A stretch of DNA of 64,000 bases from positions 62,001 through 126,000 of the forward strand of contig JAFVCE010000013.1 of NCBI GenBank assembly GCA_017479385.1, in the 5' to 3' direction. This DNA is from Bacteroidales bacterium (GTDB taxonomy: Bacteria; Bacteroidota; Bacteroidia; Bacteroidales; P3). The position numbers and the translations under genes are program-made. The notes beneath the pieces are model-generated. The model did not search any database. It had not been told where the DNA came from and worked only from the letters and a program-made list of their open reading frames with translations. Below, one piece after another: positions 17,044 through 24,653 of the stretch (positions are counted from its first letter, which is position 1; the number at the start of each line of letters is the position of its first letter).

Positions 17044-18447
17044 ATGGTACCATTCTTACCAAACAAACTATCGAACACAGCCATCTACCTCTACCTTGGC
17101 TCGCTGGCGGCGGTGACATTCTTCTTCTACCGCTTCGCTATGGGCTTGGATTTCATTGTGATGGGGATTGTTTGGGTGGTGGGATTTTTTGGTTTGGCCA
17201 GCCTGTTAAGCAGGCAGTGGAGCCAAATCAGCGAAAAAGCTTATGTCCGCAATCTACTACTCACAGCGCTGGGCTTGAGGATGTTGTGGGTAGTGTTCAG
17301 CATGGTGTTCTATACACTCAAGACGGGCATACCTTTCGAGTTCGAAGCAGCCGACTCGATGTTCTATCACGGAGAGGCAATGTGGATGTCGCAGGTCCCG
17401 CTCGCAACGGTCGTCGACGTCTTGTTCACCTCGCGCGACGGATGGTCCGACTCGGGCTACCTCTTCTACTTGCAAATGGTGTACCGCATTGTTGGCCCAA
17501 GTGTGCTGGTTGCCAGGTTGTTGAAGTGTGTTTGGGGGACGCTGATGGTCTACTTGCTCTACCGTTTGGCGCAACGCAACTTGGGCGACCAAGCCGGACG
17601 TATGGCCGGCGTGTTTGCCTGCCTCATGCCCAACCTGATAATCTACTGCGGTTTGCACCTCAAAGAGGTCGAGATGTTGCTGCTCATGGTGGCAACGCTG
17701 GAGCGTGCCGACTACCTAATTCGCTCGCGCCACTACACGGTGTTCACCGTGGCCACACCAGTGTTGCTGGCCTTGTCGCTATTCACCTTCCGCACGGTGC
17801 TCGGCATATCGGCTTTCTTCTCAATGGCCACAGCGTTGCTCTTCACTTCGCCACGCGTCATTGGGCGCACCAAGCGCTGGGTGCTCATTGCCTGGTCGGT
17901 GCTGGCGCTGAGCCTCTTGGTCGGCGGCAACTTCACCTCGGAGGTGGCCCAAGTGTGGGAGAACCGCCTTGAGAACCAGGCCGCCAAGCGCGAATACCAA
18001 ACCGCAATGGGTAGCCGTTGGGCCAGATATGCCACCGGAACGGTGATGATGCCAATGATGGTCTTCTTACCTTACCCGACGATGGTCAACGTCAGCGAAC
18101 AATACAACCAACAGGTTATGAGTGGTGGCAACTTTGTGCGCAACTATCTCGGAATATTTGTGCTGATAGCAATCTACAGCGCCGTGTTTGTCAACAAAAA
18201 CTGGCGCGACCTGTCGCTCGTTGGGTCGTTCACGCTGGTCTATCTGGGTATAGTCTCTATGAGCGGATTTGCCAACGCCGAGCGATTCCTGTTGCCCGGT
18301 TTGCCGGGCCTGTTGGTGATGGCAGCCTCGGGTGTGAGCCTGCTCAACGCCAATAACTACCGCGCTGTGCGCTTATGGAGCTTCGTGGTGGTGGCAATGG
18401 CTCTGGGCTGGGCCTACTTCAAGGTGGGCAACCGCGGACTTTTATAA
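17044..18447 (+). CDS. Polytopic membrane protein, GT-C-like or polysaccharide polymerase candidate
   Basis: Protein of 467 aa with about twelve predicted hydrophobic segments. The first large loop contains FEFEAADSMFYHGEAMWMSQ, with an acidic cluster in the position of the GT-C catalytic Asp, and a later loop has GWSDSGYLFYLQMVYRIVG, typical of PMT_2-like dolichyl/polyprenyl-linked transferases. A large mid-protein periplasmic loop after residue 290 is also compatible with a Wzy polymerase. No other polymerase candidate is obvious in this half of the locus, so both roles should be kept open. It lies between the OCH1-like and GT4 genes on one strand with short gaps. Confidence 0.58.
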   Translation: MVPFLPNKLSNTAIYLYLGSLAAVTFFFYRFAMGLDFIVMGIVWVVGFFGLASLLSRQWSQISEKAYVRNLLLTALGLRMLWVVFSMVFYTLKTGIPFEFEAADSMFYHGEAMWMSQVPLATVVDVLFTSRDGWSDSGYLFYLQMVYRIVGPSVLVARLLKCVWGTLMVYLLYRLAQRNLGDQAGRMAGVFACLMPNLIIYCGLHLKEVEMLLLMVATLERADYLIRSRHYTVFTVATPVLLALSLFTFRTVLGISAFFSMATALLFTSPRVIGRTKRWVLIAWSVLALSLLVGGNFTSEVAQVWENRLENQAAKREYQTAMGSRWARYATGTVMMPMMVFLPYPTMVNVSEQYNQQVMSGGNFVRNYLGIFVLIAIYSAVFVNKNWRDLSLVGSFTLVYLGIVSMSGFANAERFLLPGLPGLLVMAASGVSLLNANNYRAVRLWSFVVVAMALGWAYFKVGNRGLL

Positions 18448-18459
18448 CAATCAACCAAC

Positions 18460-19386
18460 ATGACGATGAGAGTACTGATAGTGGCCAGTGGCAATGGGGG
18501 TGGGATGGCGCCGTTCGTAGAAGAGCAGGCCGAGGCCCTGCGCAAGGCAGGAGTCGAGGTGCGCCTCTTTTTGGTTGAAGGTCATGGCGTTATGGGCTAC
18601 CTCAGGAACCTTACTCGACTCAAAGACGACCTCAACACGACCCTAACCCATCTAATACACTGTCATTATGGGCTTTGCGGATTGCTGGCCACGCTGCAGC
18701 ACCGAGTGCCTGTGGTGACAACCTATCACGGCAGCGACGTGAACGACCCTAAGGTGTTGCCATTCAGCCGTTTGGCGGCACGTAGGTCGAGGTTTAATAT
18801 CTTTGTTTCGACCCGATTGGCTTCACGTTGTGGGGCTTCGCGCAGCCGTAGCGCGGTGCTGCCTTGTGGGGTCGACACCTCTCTTTTTCGCCCCATCAGC
18901 CGTGCCGAAGCTCGCCTCCAACTCGGTCTCGACCCATCGGCACGCTATGTCCTTTTTGCCGGAGCGTTTGCCAATGCCGTCAAGAACGCACCTTTGGCCA
19001 AAGCTGCCGTGGCTCTCTTGCCAGGCGTTAAGCTGCTGGAACTCAGCGGCTATTCGCGCCGAGAGGTGGCGTTGCTGATGAACGCTGCCGACGTGCTGCT
19101 CATGACCTCTCACAGCGAAGGGTCGCCCCAAGTGGTCAAAGAGGCTCTGGCTTGTGCCCAGCCTGTGGTGAGCGTCAGCGTGGGCGATGTCCCACTGCTG
19201 CTCGACGGCGTCGAGGGCTGCCACGTGGTGGCTCGCGACCCGCAGGTCATAGCCTCGGCCCTTGTTCGTGCCATGGCCACTGGTCGCACCAATGGGCCCG
19301 GACGTGTGGCTGCCCTCGAATTGGATAACGCCCAAGTGGCTCAAAAATTGTTATCGATATACAAAAATATTCTCGCTCCTAAATGA
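18460..19386 (+). CDS. Family 4 glycosyltransferase (GT-B)
   Basis: GT-B transferase of 308 aa. The N-terminal half has LIVASGNGGGMAPFVEEQAE and HCHYGLCG...VVTTYHGSDV, as in GT4 enzymes; the C-terminal half has LPCGVDTSLF and the retaining-enzyme E-x7-E motif in SEGSPQVVKEAL (about Glu220 and Glu228). It is slightly shorter than the usual 350-380 aa, but both Rossmann halves are present. Its stop overlaps the next ATG. It should transfer a hexose or similar sugar in the cytoplasm during repeat-unit assembly. Confidence 0.88.
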   Translation: MTMRVLIVASGNGGGMAPFVEEQAEALRKAGVEVRLFLVEGHGVMGYLRNLTRLKDDLNTTLTHLIHCHYGLCGLLATLQHRVPVVTTYHGSDVNDPKVLPFSRLAARRSRFNIFVSTRLASRCGASRSRSAVLPCGVDTSLFRPISRAEARLQLGLDPSARYVLFAGAFANAVKNAPLAKAAVALLPGVKLLELSGYSRREVALLMNAADVLLMTSHSEGSPQVVKEALACAQPVVSVSVGDVPLLLDGVEGCHVVARDPQVIASALVRAMATGRTNGPGRVAALELDNAQVAQKLLSIYKNILAPK

Positions 19387-20384
19387 CTACTATTCTGACT
19401 TCCCCCGAAGCCATCGACTCTGCCCAGTGGGATTCGCTGGTGGCCTCATCGCCAGTGGCTTCGTGGTTCCAAACGCGCGAAGCCTACCGCTTCTTCGGCT
19501 CGGCTCCGGGCTACAAGGCCCTCGTGGTAGGGGTCGAGAGCGACGGGCAACTGCGTGGCCTTGTGGTCGTTGCCGTTGCGAGCGGAGCCGGACTGGTAGG
19601 GCGGCTCACGGCTCGTGCCATCATCAACGGCGGTCCACTGCTGGCGCCCGACATTGCCGAAAGCGACCTCCGCGCTCTACTCGATGCCACTATTGCTCTC
19701 TGCAAAAAGTGTGCCATTTACACCGAGACCCGCAATTATGACAGTTATGCCACATGGCGGCCCGTGTTCGAGGCAGCCGGATTCGAATATAAGCCCCACC
19801 TGAACTTCCATATCGATACTTCACTGCCCGATTTTGAGGCTCGAATGAGTCGTTACCGTCGCTACAAGGTGCGCCGAGCCCTGCGCGAAGGGGCCTCGGT
19901 CGACGAAAATCGCTCGCCATCCGAGTTGAAAGATTTTTACGCCATGCTTAACCAACTGTATAAGCAACGCGTCAAGCGCCCGTTGCCCGAGTTTGCATTC
20001 TTCGAGCAACTGCTCCAATTGCCGTCGGCACACCTCTTCCTTGTGCGTCACGAAGGCAAGGTGATTGGCGGAACCCTGTGTGTTGGGCTCGAGGGGCGCA
20101 CACTCTACGACTGGTATGGCTGCGGCGACCGCGAAGTTTCGAAAAGCCTTTTCCCCGACACTCTCGCCACCCATGCGGCCATTGCCTACGCCGCCAACCA
20201 CGGCTATAGCCGTTTCGACATGATGGGTGCCGGCACCCCCGACGACGGTGGTTATGGCGTGCGCGAATTCAAGGCCCAGTTTGGTGGCACTCTGGTCGAG
20301 CATGGCCGCTATCTGTATGTGAACAGCAAGCCCGTTTATTGGCTTGGGTCGATGGTAATCAAGTTGATGAAAGGCAAACAATGA
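19383..20384 (+). CDS. FemAB/BioF2-like acyltransferase (GNAT fold)
   Basis: Protein of 333 aa of the FemAB-like 'GNAT family' group that occurs in exopolysaccharide loci. Visible landmarks are AIDSAQWDSLVASSPVASWF at the start, a SRYRRYKVRRALREG basic region, FLVRHEGKVIGGTLCVGLEG, and DWYGCGDREVSKSLFP followed by GYSRFDMMGAG. These proteins transfer acyl or aminoacyl groups; in polysaccharide clusters they probably decorate amino sugars. The ATG overlaps the preceding stop and its own stop overlaps the DUF354 gene. The substrate is unknown. Confidence 0.8.
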   Translation: MTTILTSPEAIDSAQWDSLVASSPVASWFQTREAYRFFGSAPGYKALVVGVESDGQLRGLVVVAVASGAGLVGRLTARAIINGGPLLAPDIAESDLRALLDATIALCKKCAIYTETRNYDSYATWRPVFEAAGFEYKPHLNFHIDTSLPDFEARMSRYRRYKVRRALREGASVDENRSPSELKDFYAMLNQLYKQRVKRPLPEFAFFEQLLQLPSAHLFLVRHEGKVIGGTLCVGLEGRTLYDWYGCGDREVSKSLFPDTLATHAAIAYAANHGYSRFDMMGAGTPDDGGYGVREFKAQFGGTLVEHGRYLYVNSKPVYWLGSMVIKLMKGKQ

Positions 20385-21421
20385 ATATACTTGTCGACAT
20401 CGGGCACCCTGGGCATGTGCACCTCATGCGCCCTACGGCTGAGGCTCTCGTCGCGCGTGGGCACACCGTTTGCTATTCGGTGCGCGACATACCTGTGGCC
20501 AAGCGGCTGATGGAGTGTTACGGTATGGTGCCATACCTTGACCTCGGAGGGAAGAAGGATTCGCTCTTTGGCAAGGCCATAACGCTTCTGAACCAGGACC
20601 GAAGGCTACTTCGATACGTTAAGCAAAACCATATTGATGTGGGGTTGAGCAGTGGTTTAGCTTTGAGTCATGTGTCGCAACTTACCAAAATGAGGTCATT
20701 GGTGTTCGACGACGACGACGACATAGCCGAACCCCTTGTGGTGCGATTTGGCCACCCATTCAGTCATGCGGTCTTCACACCCGATTGCATACACCGTTCC
20801 ACTCGCCGCGCCGTCTACTATGCAGGAACACACGAACTGGCTTACCTTCATCCCGCACGTTTCAAGCCCGACCCACTGGTGCTACAACGTGCTGGTTTGG
20901 AGCCAGATGAACGCTTTTTCATTGTGCGGTTCGTGGCTCTCAAAGGTCATCATGACATTGGCCAAGCAGGGCTTTCGCTCGGTCAGAAAAAGGCCCTTGT
21001 CGAGGCACTTAAACCCTACGGACGCGTCATCATCACCTCCGAACGGGCCGTCGAGCCGGAGTTTGAACCCTACCGCCTGCCAGTGCCGCCAGAAGAGATA
21101 CACTCGCTGGTGGCCTACAGCTCGCTTTTTGTTGGCGACAGCCAGACCATGACCTCCGAGGCTGCCGTGCTTGGTGTGCCAGCTTTGAAGTGCAACACCT
21201 TTGCCGGACGGCTGTCGGTGCCAAATATGCTGGAAAAGAACTACCAGCTTTGCTACGCCTACACACCTGCCCAGTTTGGCGAAATGCTGCGCCACATCGA
21301 GCAACTGCTCGACCGAGACCCTAATGAGCTGCGAGCTGAATGGCTGGCCAAGCGCGAGCGCATGCTGCAAGAAATGATAGACCCTACCGATTTTTTTGTA
21401 AACTATATAGAAAGCCTGTGA
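20381..21421 (+). CDS. DUF354-family protein
   Basis: Protein of 346 aa from ATG 20381 (ATGA overlap). [20 protein letters not shown] at the N-terminus and the later [22 protein letters not shown] are the conserved ends of DUF354, a GT-B-like family related to UDP-GlcNAc 2-epimerase and MurG folds. DUF354 genes repeatedly sit next to wecB, FemAB-like and acetyltransferase genes in bacterial and archaeal polysaccharide clusters, as here. It is probably a sugar transferase or nucleotide-sugar-binding enzyme, without an established reaction. Confidence 0.85.
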   Translation: MNILVDIGHPGHVHLMRPTAEALVARGHTVCYSVRDIPVAKRLMECYGMVPYLDLGGKKDSLFGKAITLLNQDRRLLRYVKQNHIDVGLSSGLALSHVSQLTKMRSLVFDDDDDIAEPLVVRFGHPFSHAVFTPDCIHRSTRRAVYYAGTHELAYLHPARFKPDPLVLQRAGLEPDERFFIVRFVALKGHHDIGQAGLSLGQKKALVEALKPYGRVIITSERAVEPEFEPYRLPVPPEEIHSLVAYSSLFVGDSQTMTSEAAVLGVPALKCNTFAGRLSVPNMLEKNYQLCYAYTPAQFGEMLRHIEQLLDRDPNELRAEWLAKRERMLQEMIDPTDFFVNYIESL

Positions 21422-21969
21422 AACAACACCTCGAACCCAAACGCCAACCCCTGCCACACTACCGCAGGCAGAGCTTGTGGGCCACCATGCGCACCTCGGC
21501 GCAGCATCATGGCTACCGCTCTGCGCTGTGGTTTGGCCTCGTGCGATGGAAGGACCATGTGCTTAACCAGTGGGCCAAGCGTTGCGCATGGAACGCCTTC
21601 AGAATCAGGTTGCAACGTTGGCGCGGCGTGCAGGTCGGCAAAGACGTACACATAGGTCCCGACTGCATTATCGACTATGCCTACCCCTGCTTTGTGCGTA
21701 TTGATGACGGCGCTTCGCTGGCCGGGAGCGACTACGTTTTGGCGCACAGCACCCCGATGGAGTGCCACCGCAGCAATGCAGAGTCGTTCGTGGCTCCCAC
21801 CATCGTCGGGCGCAACGCTTGGGTGGGGGTGAATGTGACCATACTGCCAGGCATTTGCATAGGCGAAGGTGCCATCGTGGCCGCAGGCTCGGTGGTTACA
21901 GCCGATGTGGCGCCCCACACGCTGGTGGCCGGCGTGCCAGCCAAACCAATAAAAAAACTATCCGAATAG
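21418..21969 (+). CDS. Hexapeptide-repeat (LbH) O- or N-acetyltransferase
   Basis: Protein of 183 aa. The most likely start is the GTG at 21418, which overlaps the previous stop (GTGA), since the ORF before it lies inside DUF354. An ATG exists at 21487. The C-terminal half is a left-handed beta-helix: [37 protein letters not shown] and [13 protein letters not shown], the standard end of maltose/galactoside acetyltransferase-like enzymes. A loop with PMECH carries a possible catalytic His. It should O- or N-acetylate a sugar of the polysaccharide using acetyl-CoA. Confidence 0.85.
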   Translation: MKQHLEPKRQPLPHYRRQSLWATMRTSAQHHGYRSALWFGLVRWKDHVLNQWAKRCAWNAFRIRLQRWRGVQVGKDVHIGPDCIIDYAYPCFVRIDDGASLAGSDYVLAHSTPMECHRSNAESFVAPTIVGRNAWVGVNVTILPGICIGEGAIVAAGSVVTADVAPHTLVAGVPAKPIKKLSE

Positions 21970-21971
21970 CA

Positions 21972-22709
21972 ATGGACTTCACTATCGAAAGGTATCGAGA
22001 CCTGCTTCATGCCCTATGTCAGCATAAGCACCACAGTATCAGGCACGACGTCGACCTCCACCCAGAGCGAGCATTGCGCGTTGCACAGATTGAGGCAGCG
22101 ATGAACGTTCGAAGCACCTACTACTTTCGTTCTATGCACTTTGCGTCTCACGAAGCGGCTATTAGAGCCATTGCCGAGTTTGGCCATCGGGTTGGTTACC
22201 ATTATGAGAACCTTGCAACCTGTGGCGGCGACATGGCTGCCGCCTTTAGCGACTTTAAGAAAAATCTCGAAACACTGCGCAAGATTGCCCCAGTCGAGGC
22301 CATCTGCGCCCATGGCAGTCCGCGCTCGCCATGGAATAGCCAGGACCTTTGGTGTCGCTACGACTACCACGACCTGGGGGTTACGCACGAAGCGATGCTC
22401 GACACCGATTTCTCTACCACTCTCTACCTCACCGATACCGGCCACCGATGGGATGGATATAAAGTGAGCGTGAGGGACAAAGTGCCCCAATATCAGGCAG
22501 AATGGACAAGGGATGGTCTCGCATTCCATTCCACAAACGACATTATCCAAGCCCTACTCAACCCTCAGCACCCCATACACCAAAAGAGCCTCCTCGTCAA
22601 TACCCACCCACAGCGGTGGGTGCCATTCGGGGTAGGGTGGATAAAAGAATTTTTGTGGCAAAATACTAAAAACGTCGCCAAAACGTTACTAATAAAAACG
22701 GCAAGATGA
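21972..22709 (+). CDS. Polysaccharide-deacetylase-like protein (NodB fold)
   Basis: Protein of 245 aa starting at ATG 21972, two bases after the acetyltransferase stop; earlier codons belong to that gene in another frame. The motif HDVD (His25, Asp26, Asp28) near the N-terminus and AICAHGSPRSPWN further on are the metal-binding and histidine motifs of the carbohydrate esterase 4/NodB fold, as found in the shortened 'polysaccharide deacetylase' proteins of Bacteroidota capsule loci. Next to an acetyltransferase and wecB it may remove acetyl groups from HexNAc residues, but a purely binding role is possible because the family here is divergent. The stop overlaps wecB. Confidence 0.75.
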   Translation: MDFTIERYRDLLHALCQHKHHSIRHDVDLHPERALRVAQIEAAMNVRSTYYFRSMHFASHEAAIRAIAEFGHRVGYHYENLATCGGDMAAAFSDFKKNLETLRKIAPVEAICAHGSPRSPWNSQDLWCRYDYHDLGVTHEAMLDTDFSTTLYLTDTGHRWDGYKVSVRDKVPQYQAEWTRDGLAFHSTNDIIQALLNPQHPIHQKSLLVNTHPQRWVPFGVGWIKEFLWQNTKNVAKTLLIKTAR

Positions 22710-23785
22710 AACTTTTGACCATAGTCGGAGCCAGGCCGCAGATAATCAAAGCGGCAGCCCTCTCGCGAGCCGTGGCCGCGGTGGGGCAGGGGCGCGTTGT
22801 GGAGCACCTCCTCCACACTGGCCAGCACTACGACCATAGCCTCTCGGGCCGCTTTTTCGACGAGCTCGGTGTGCCACGGCCCGACTTCAACCTCGGGGTT
22901 GGCTCTGGTCCTCACGGCTGGCAGACGGCACGGATGCTCGAAGGCGTAGAGCAAATCTTACTCGGCAACCACTACGATGGCGTTGTGGTTTATGGCGACA
23001 CCAATTCTACACTCGCCGGAGCGCTGGCGGCCAGCAAGTTACACTTGCCGCTGTTCCACATCGAAGCCGGCTTGCGCAGCCACAACATGGCCATGCCCGA
23101 AGAGGTGAACCGTGTGGTGGCCGACCGATTGGCCTCGCTGCTCTTCGCCCCAACCGCCGAGGCTTGCACTAACCTTCGCCGCGAAGGGTATGTCGAAAAC
23201 ACCATCGTCGAAAGTGGCGACGTGATGTATGACAACGCCCTACACTTCTCGGCCATGGCCGAACAAGCCCCCTCGCTTGCCACCAGCCTCGGCCTCGAAC
23301 ACAAAAGGTTCGTGCTCGCCACGGTTCACCGCGACTTCAACACCGACACCCCCGAACGCCTGCGCGCCATTGTGGCTGCACTCGAGGAGGTAGACCGCCA
23401 CTTCATGCCCGTCGTCATGCCCCTCCATCCACGCACCAAAGATAGGTTAGGGTCGTATCAACCTCGAATAACGGCTGTGTTACAGCCAGTTGGCTACCTC
23501 GAAATGTTGCAACTCGAACGCCACGCCCATGTGGTCGTCACCGACTCGGGCGGGGTGCAAAAAGAGGCCTACTTCCTTGCCACCCCAAGCGTAATCCTGC
23601 GCCCCGAAACCGAGTGGACCGAGATAGTGGCTGCCGGAGCTGCCAAACTGGTCGACGCCGACCCCAAAGCCATAGTCGACGCCTGCCAAACTCTGCAGCA
23701 ACCAAGCCCAGCGAGCACCAACCTCTATGGTGACGGTCACGCCGCCGAAAAAATAATTGCAAAAATTATCGCTTTCGCACAATAA
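22706..23785 (+). CDS. wecB: UDP-N-acetylglucosamine 2-epimerase (non-hydrolysing)
   Basis: Enzyme of 359 aa, the usual WecB length, interconverting UDP-GlcNAc and UDP-ManNAc. Family features are KLLTIVGARPQIIKAAALSR at the N-terminus, VVYGDTNSTLAGALAASKL, HIEAGLRSHNMAMPEEVNR and VVTDSGGVQKEAYFLATPS. It overlaps the deacetylase-like gene by four bases. It would supply ManNAc or, after dehydrogenation elsewhere, ManNAcA. Bases 23447-23468 hold two units of the 11-bp repeat (TTAGGGTCGTA, TCAACCTCGAA), coding for RLGSYQPRI in the variable linker between the two Rossmann halves. Confidence 0.93.
   Translation: MKLLTIVGARPQIIKAAALSRAVAAVGQGRVVEHLLHTGQHYDHSLSGRFFDELGVPRPDFNLGVGSGPHGWQTARMLEGVEQILLGNHYDGVVVYGDTNSTLAGALAASKLHLPLFHIEAGLRSHNMAMPEEVNRVVADRLASLLFAPTAEACTNLRREGYVENTIVESGDVMYDNALHFSAMAEQAPSLATSLGLEHKRFVLATVHRDFNTDTPERLRAIVAALEEVDRHFMPVVMPLHPRTKDRLGSYQPRITAVLQPVGYLEMLQLERHAHVVVTDSGGVQKEAYFLATPSVILRPETEWTEIVAAGAAKLVDADPKAIVDACQTLQQPSPASTNLYGDGHAAEKIIAKIIAFAQ
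23447..23468 (+). repeat. Two-unit copy of the 11-bp repeat inside wecB
   Basis: TTAGGGTCGTA and TCAACCTCGAA, coding for LGSYQPR. The reading frame relative to the unit is the same as in the RND adaptor copy (LRSYQGR). Confidence 0.65.
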
Positions 23786-23841
23786 AAGCACAAACCCTGC
23801 GTTATATTTATTTGCACGCACCATCGCGCGCGTATATTAGT

Positions 23842-24630
23842 ATGCTGAAAATGACAACACATAACTCCATTCGATACTTCATTGTGGCAGCCGTAGCCGC
23901 CATGTTGGCCGCCTCGTGTGTTACCCCAGCCAAGGTCAACTACCTGCAAGACATGATGCCTGGCACGCAAATCGAGCTCGAAAACAAGTTCGAGGCCGTT
24001 ATTAGCCCCTACGACGAGCTCAACATCGTGGTGAGCAGTTTCGACCAAGACCTGGCAGCCCCATTCAACGCCAGCAACCTCTCCTCGTCGGTCGGAGCCT
24101 CGGGTGCCTACCTCGTCGACGTCAACGGCAACATCCAGTTCCCCATACTCGGCGAATTGCACGTGGCCGGCCTAACCCGTCTGCGCCTGCAAGACTCGAT
24201 TGCGGCACGCCTCAAAGACGGCGGCTACATTCCAGACCCCTACGTCATGGTGAGGTTCAGCAACTTCAAGATATTCTTCCTCGGTTCGAACAGCAGCCAC
24301 GTGCTCACCATCCCCAACGAGCACTGCAACTTCCTCGAGGCGCTGGCCATGAGCGGTGGCCTCACCCCCTACACCAATCGCAGCCGCATTGCCGTTATGC
24401 GCGAAGTCGATGGAGTGATGACCATGCGCTACCTCGACCCCCGCTCGTCGAAGATATTCAATGACCCCTACTTCATGCTCCAACAAAACGACTTCATTAT
24501 TACCGACGCCGCCGACTCGCAGGTTATGCGCGCCGAAGTCTCCTACTGGCTGGGGTGGATAAGCACCGGACTCTCATTCGTGTCGCTCGTAACTACGCTC
24601 CTGCTCTACAATAATTTGTCGGCACACTAA
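23842..24630 (+). CDS. Polysaccharide biosynthesis/export lipoprotein (Wza-like)
   Basis: Outer-membrane export protein of 262 aa. The N-terminus has a lipoprotein signal ending in MLAASC; I prefer the ATG at 23842, with 23851 equally possible. The Poly_export domain shows VNYLQDM, YDELNIVVSSFDQDL and VDVNGNIQFPILGELHVAGL, followed by an SLBB-like YVMVRFSNFKIFFLGSNSSHVLTIP. A single hydrophobic segment near the C-terminus (WISTGLSFVSLVTTLLLY) fits the transmembrane helix of the Wza pore. It lies 23 bases before the Wzc-like kinase gene, its functional partner in capsule or exopolysaccharide export. Confidence 0.9.
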   Translation: MLKMTTHNSIRYFIVAAVAAMLAASCVTPAKVNYLQDMMPGTQIELENKFEAVISPYDELNIVVSSFDQDLAAPFNASNLSSSVGASGAYLVDVNGNIQFPILGELHVAGLTRLRLQDSIAARLKDGGYIPDPYVMVRFSNFKIFFLGSNSSHVLTIPNEHCNFLEALAMSGGLTPYTNRSRIAVMREVDGVMTMRYLDPRSSKIFNDPYFMLQQNDFIITDAADSQVMRAEVSYWLGWISTGLSFVSLVTTLLLYNNLSAH

Positions 24631-24653
24631 TACCCCATTCCAAACCCATTGCT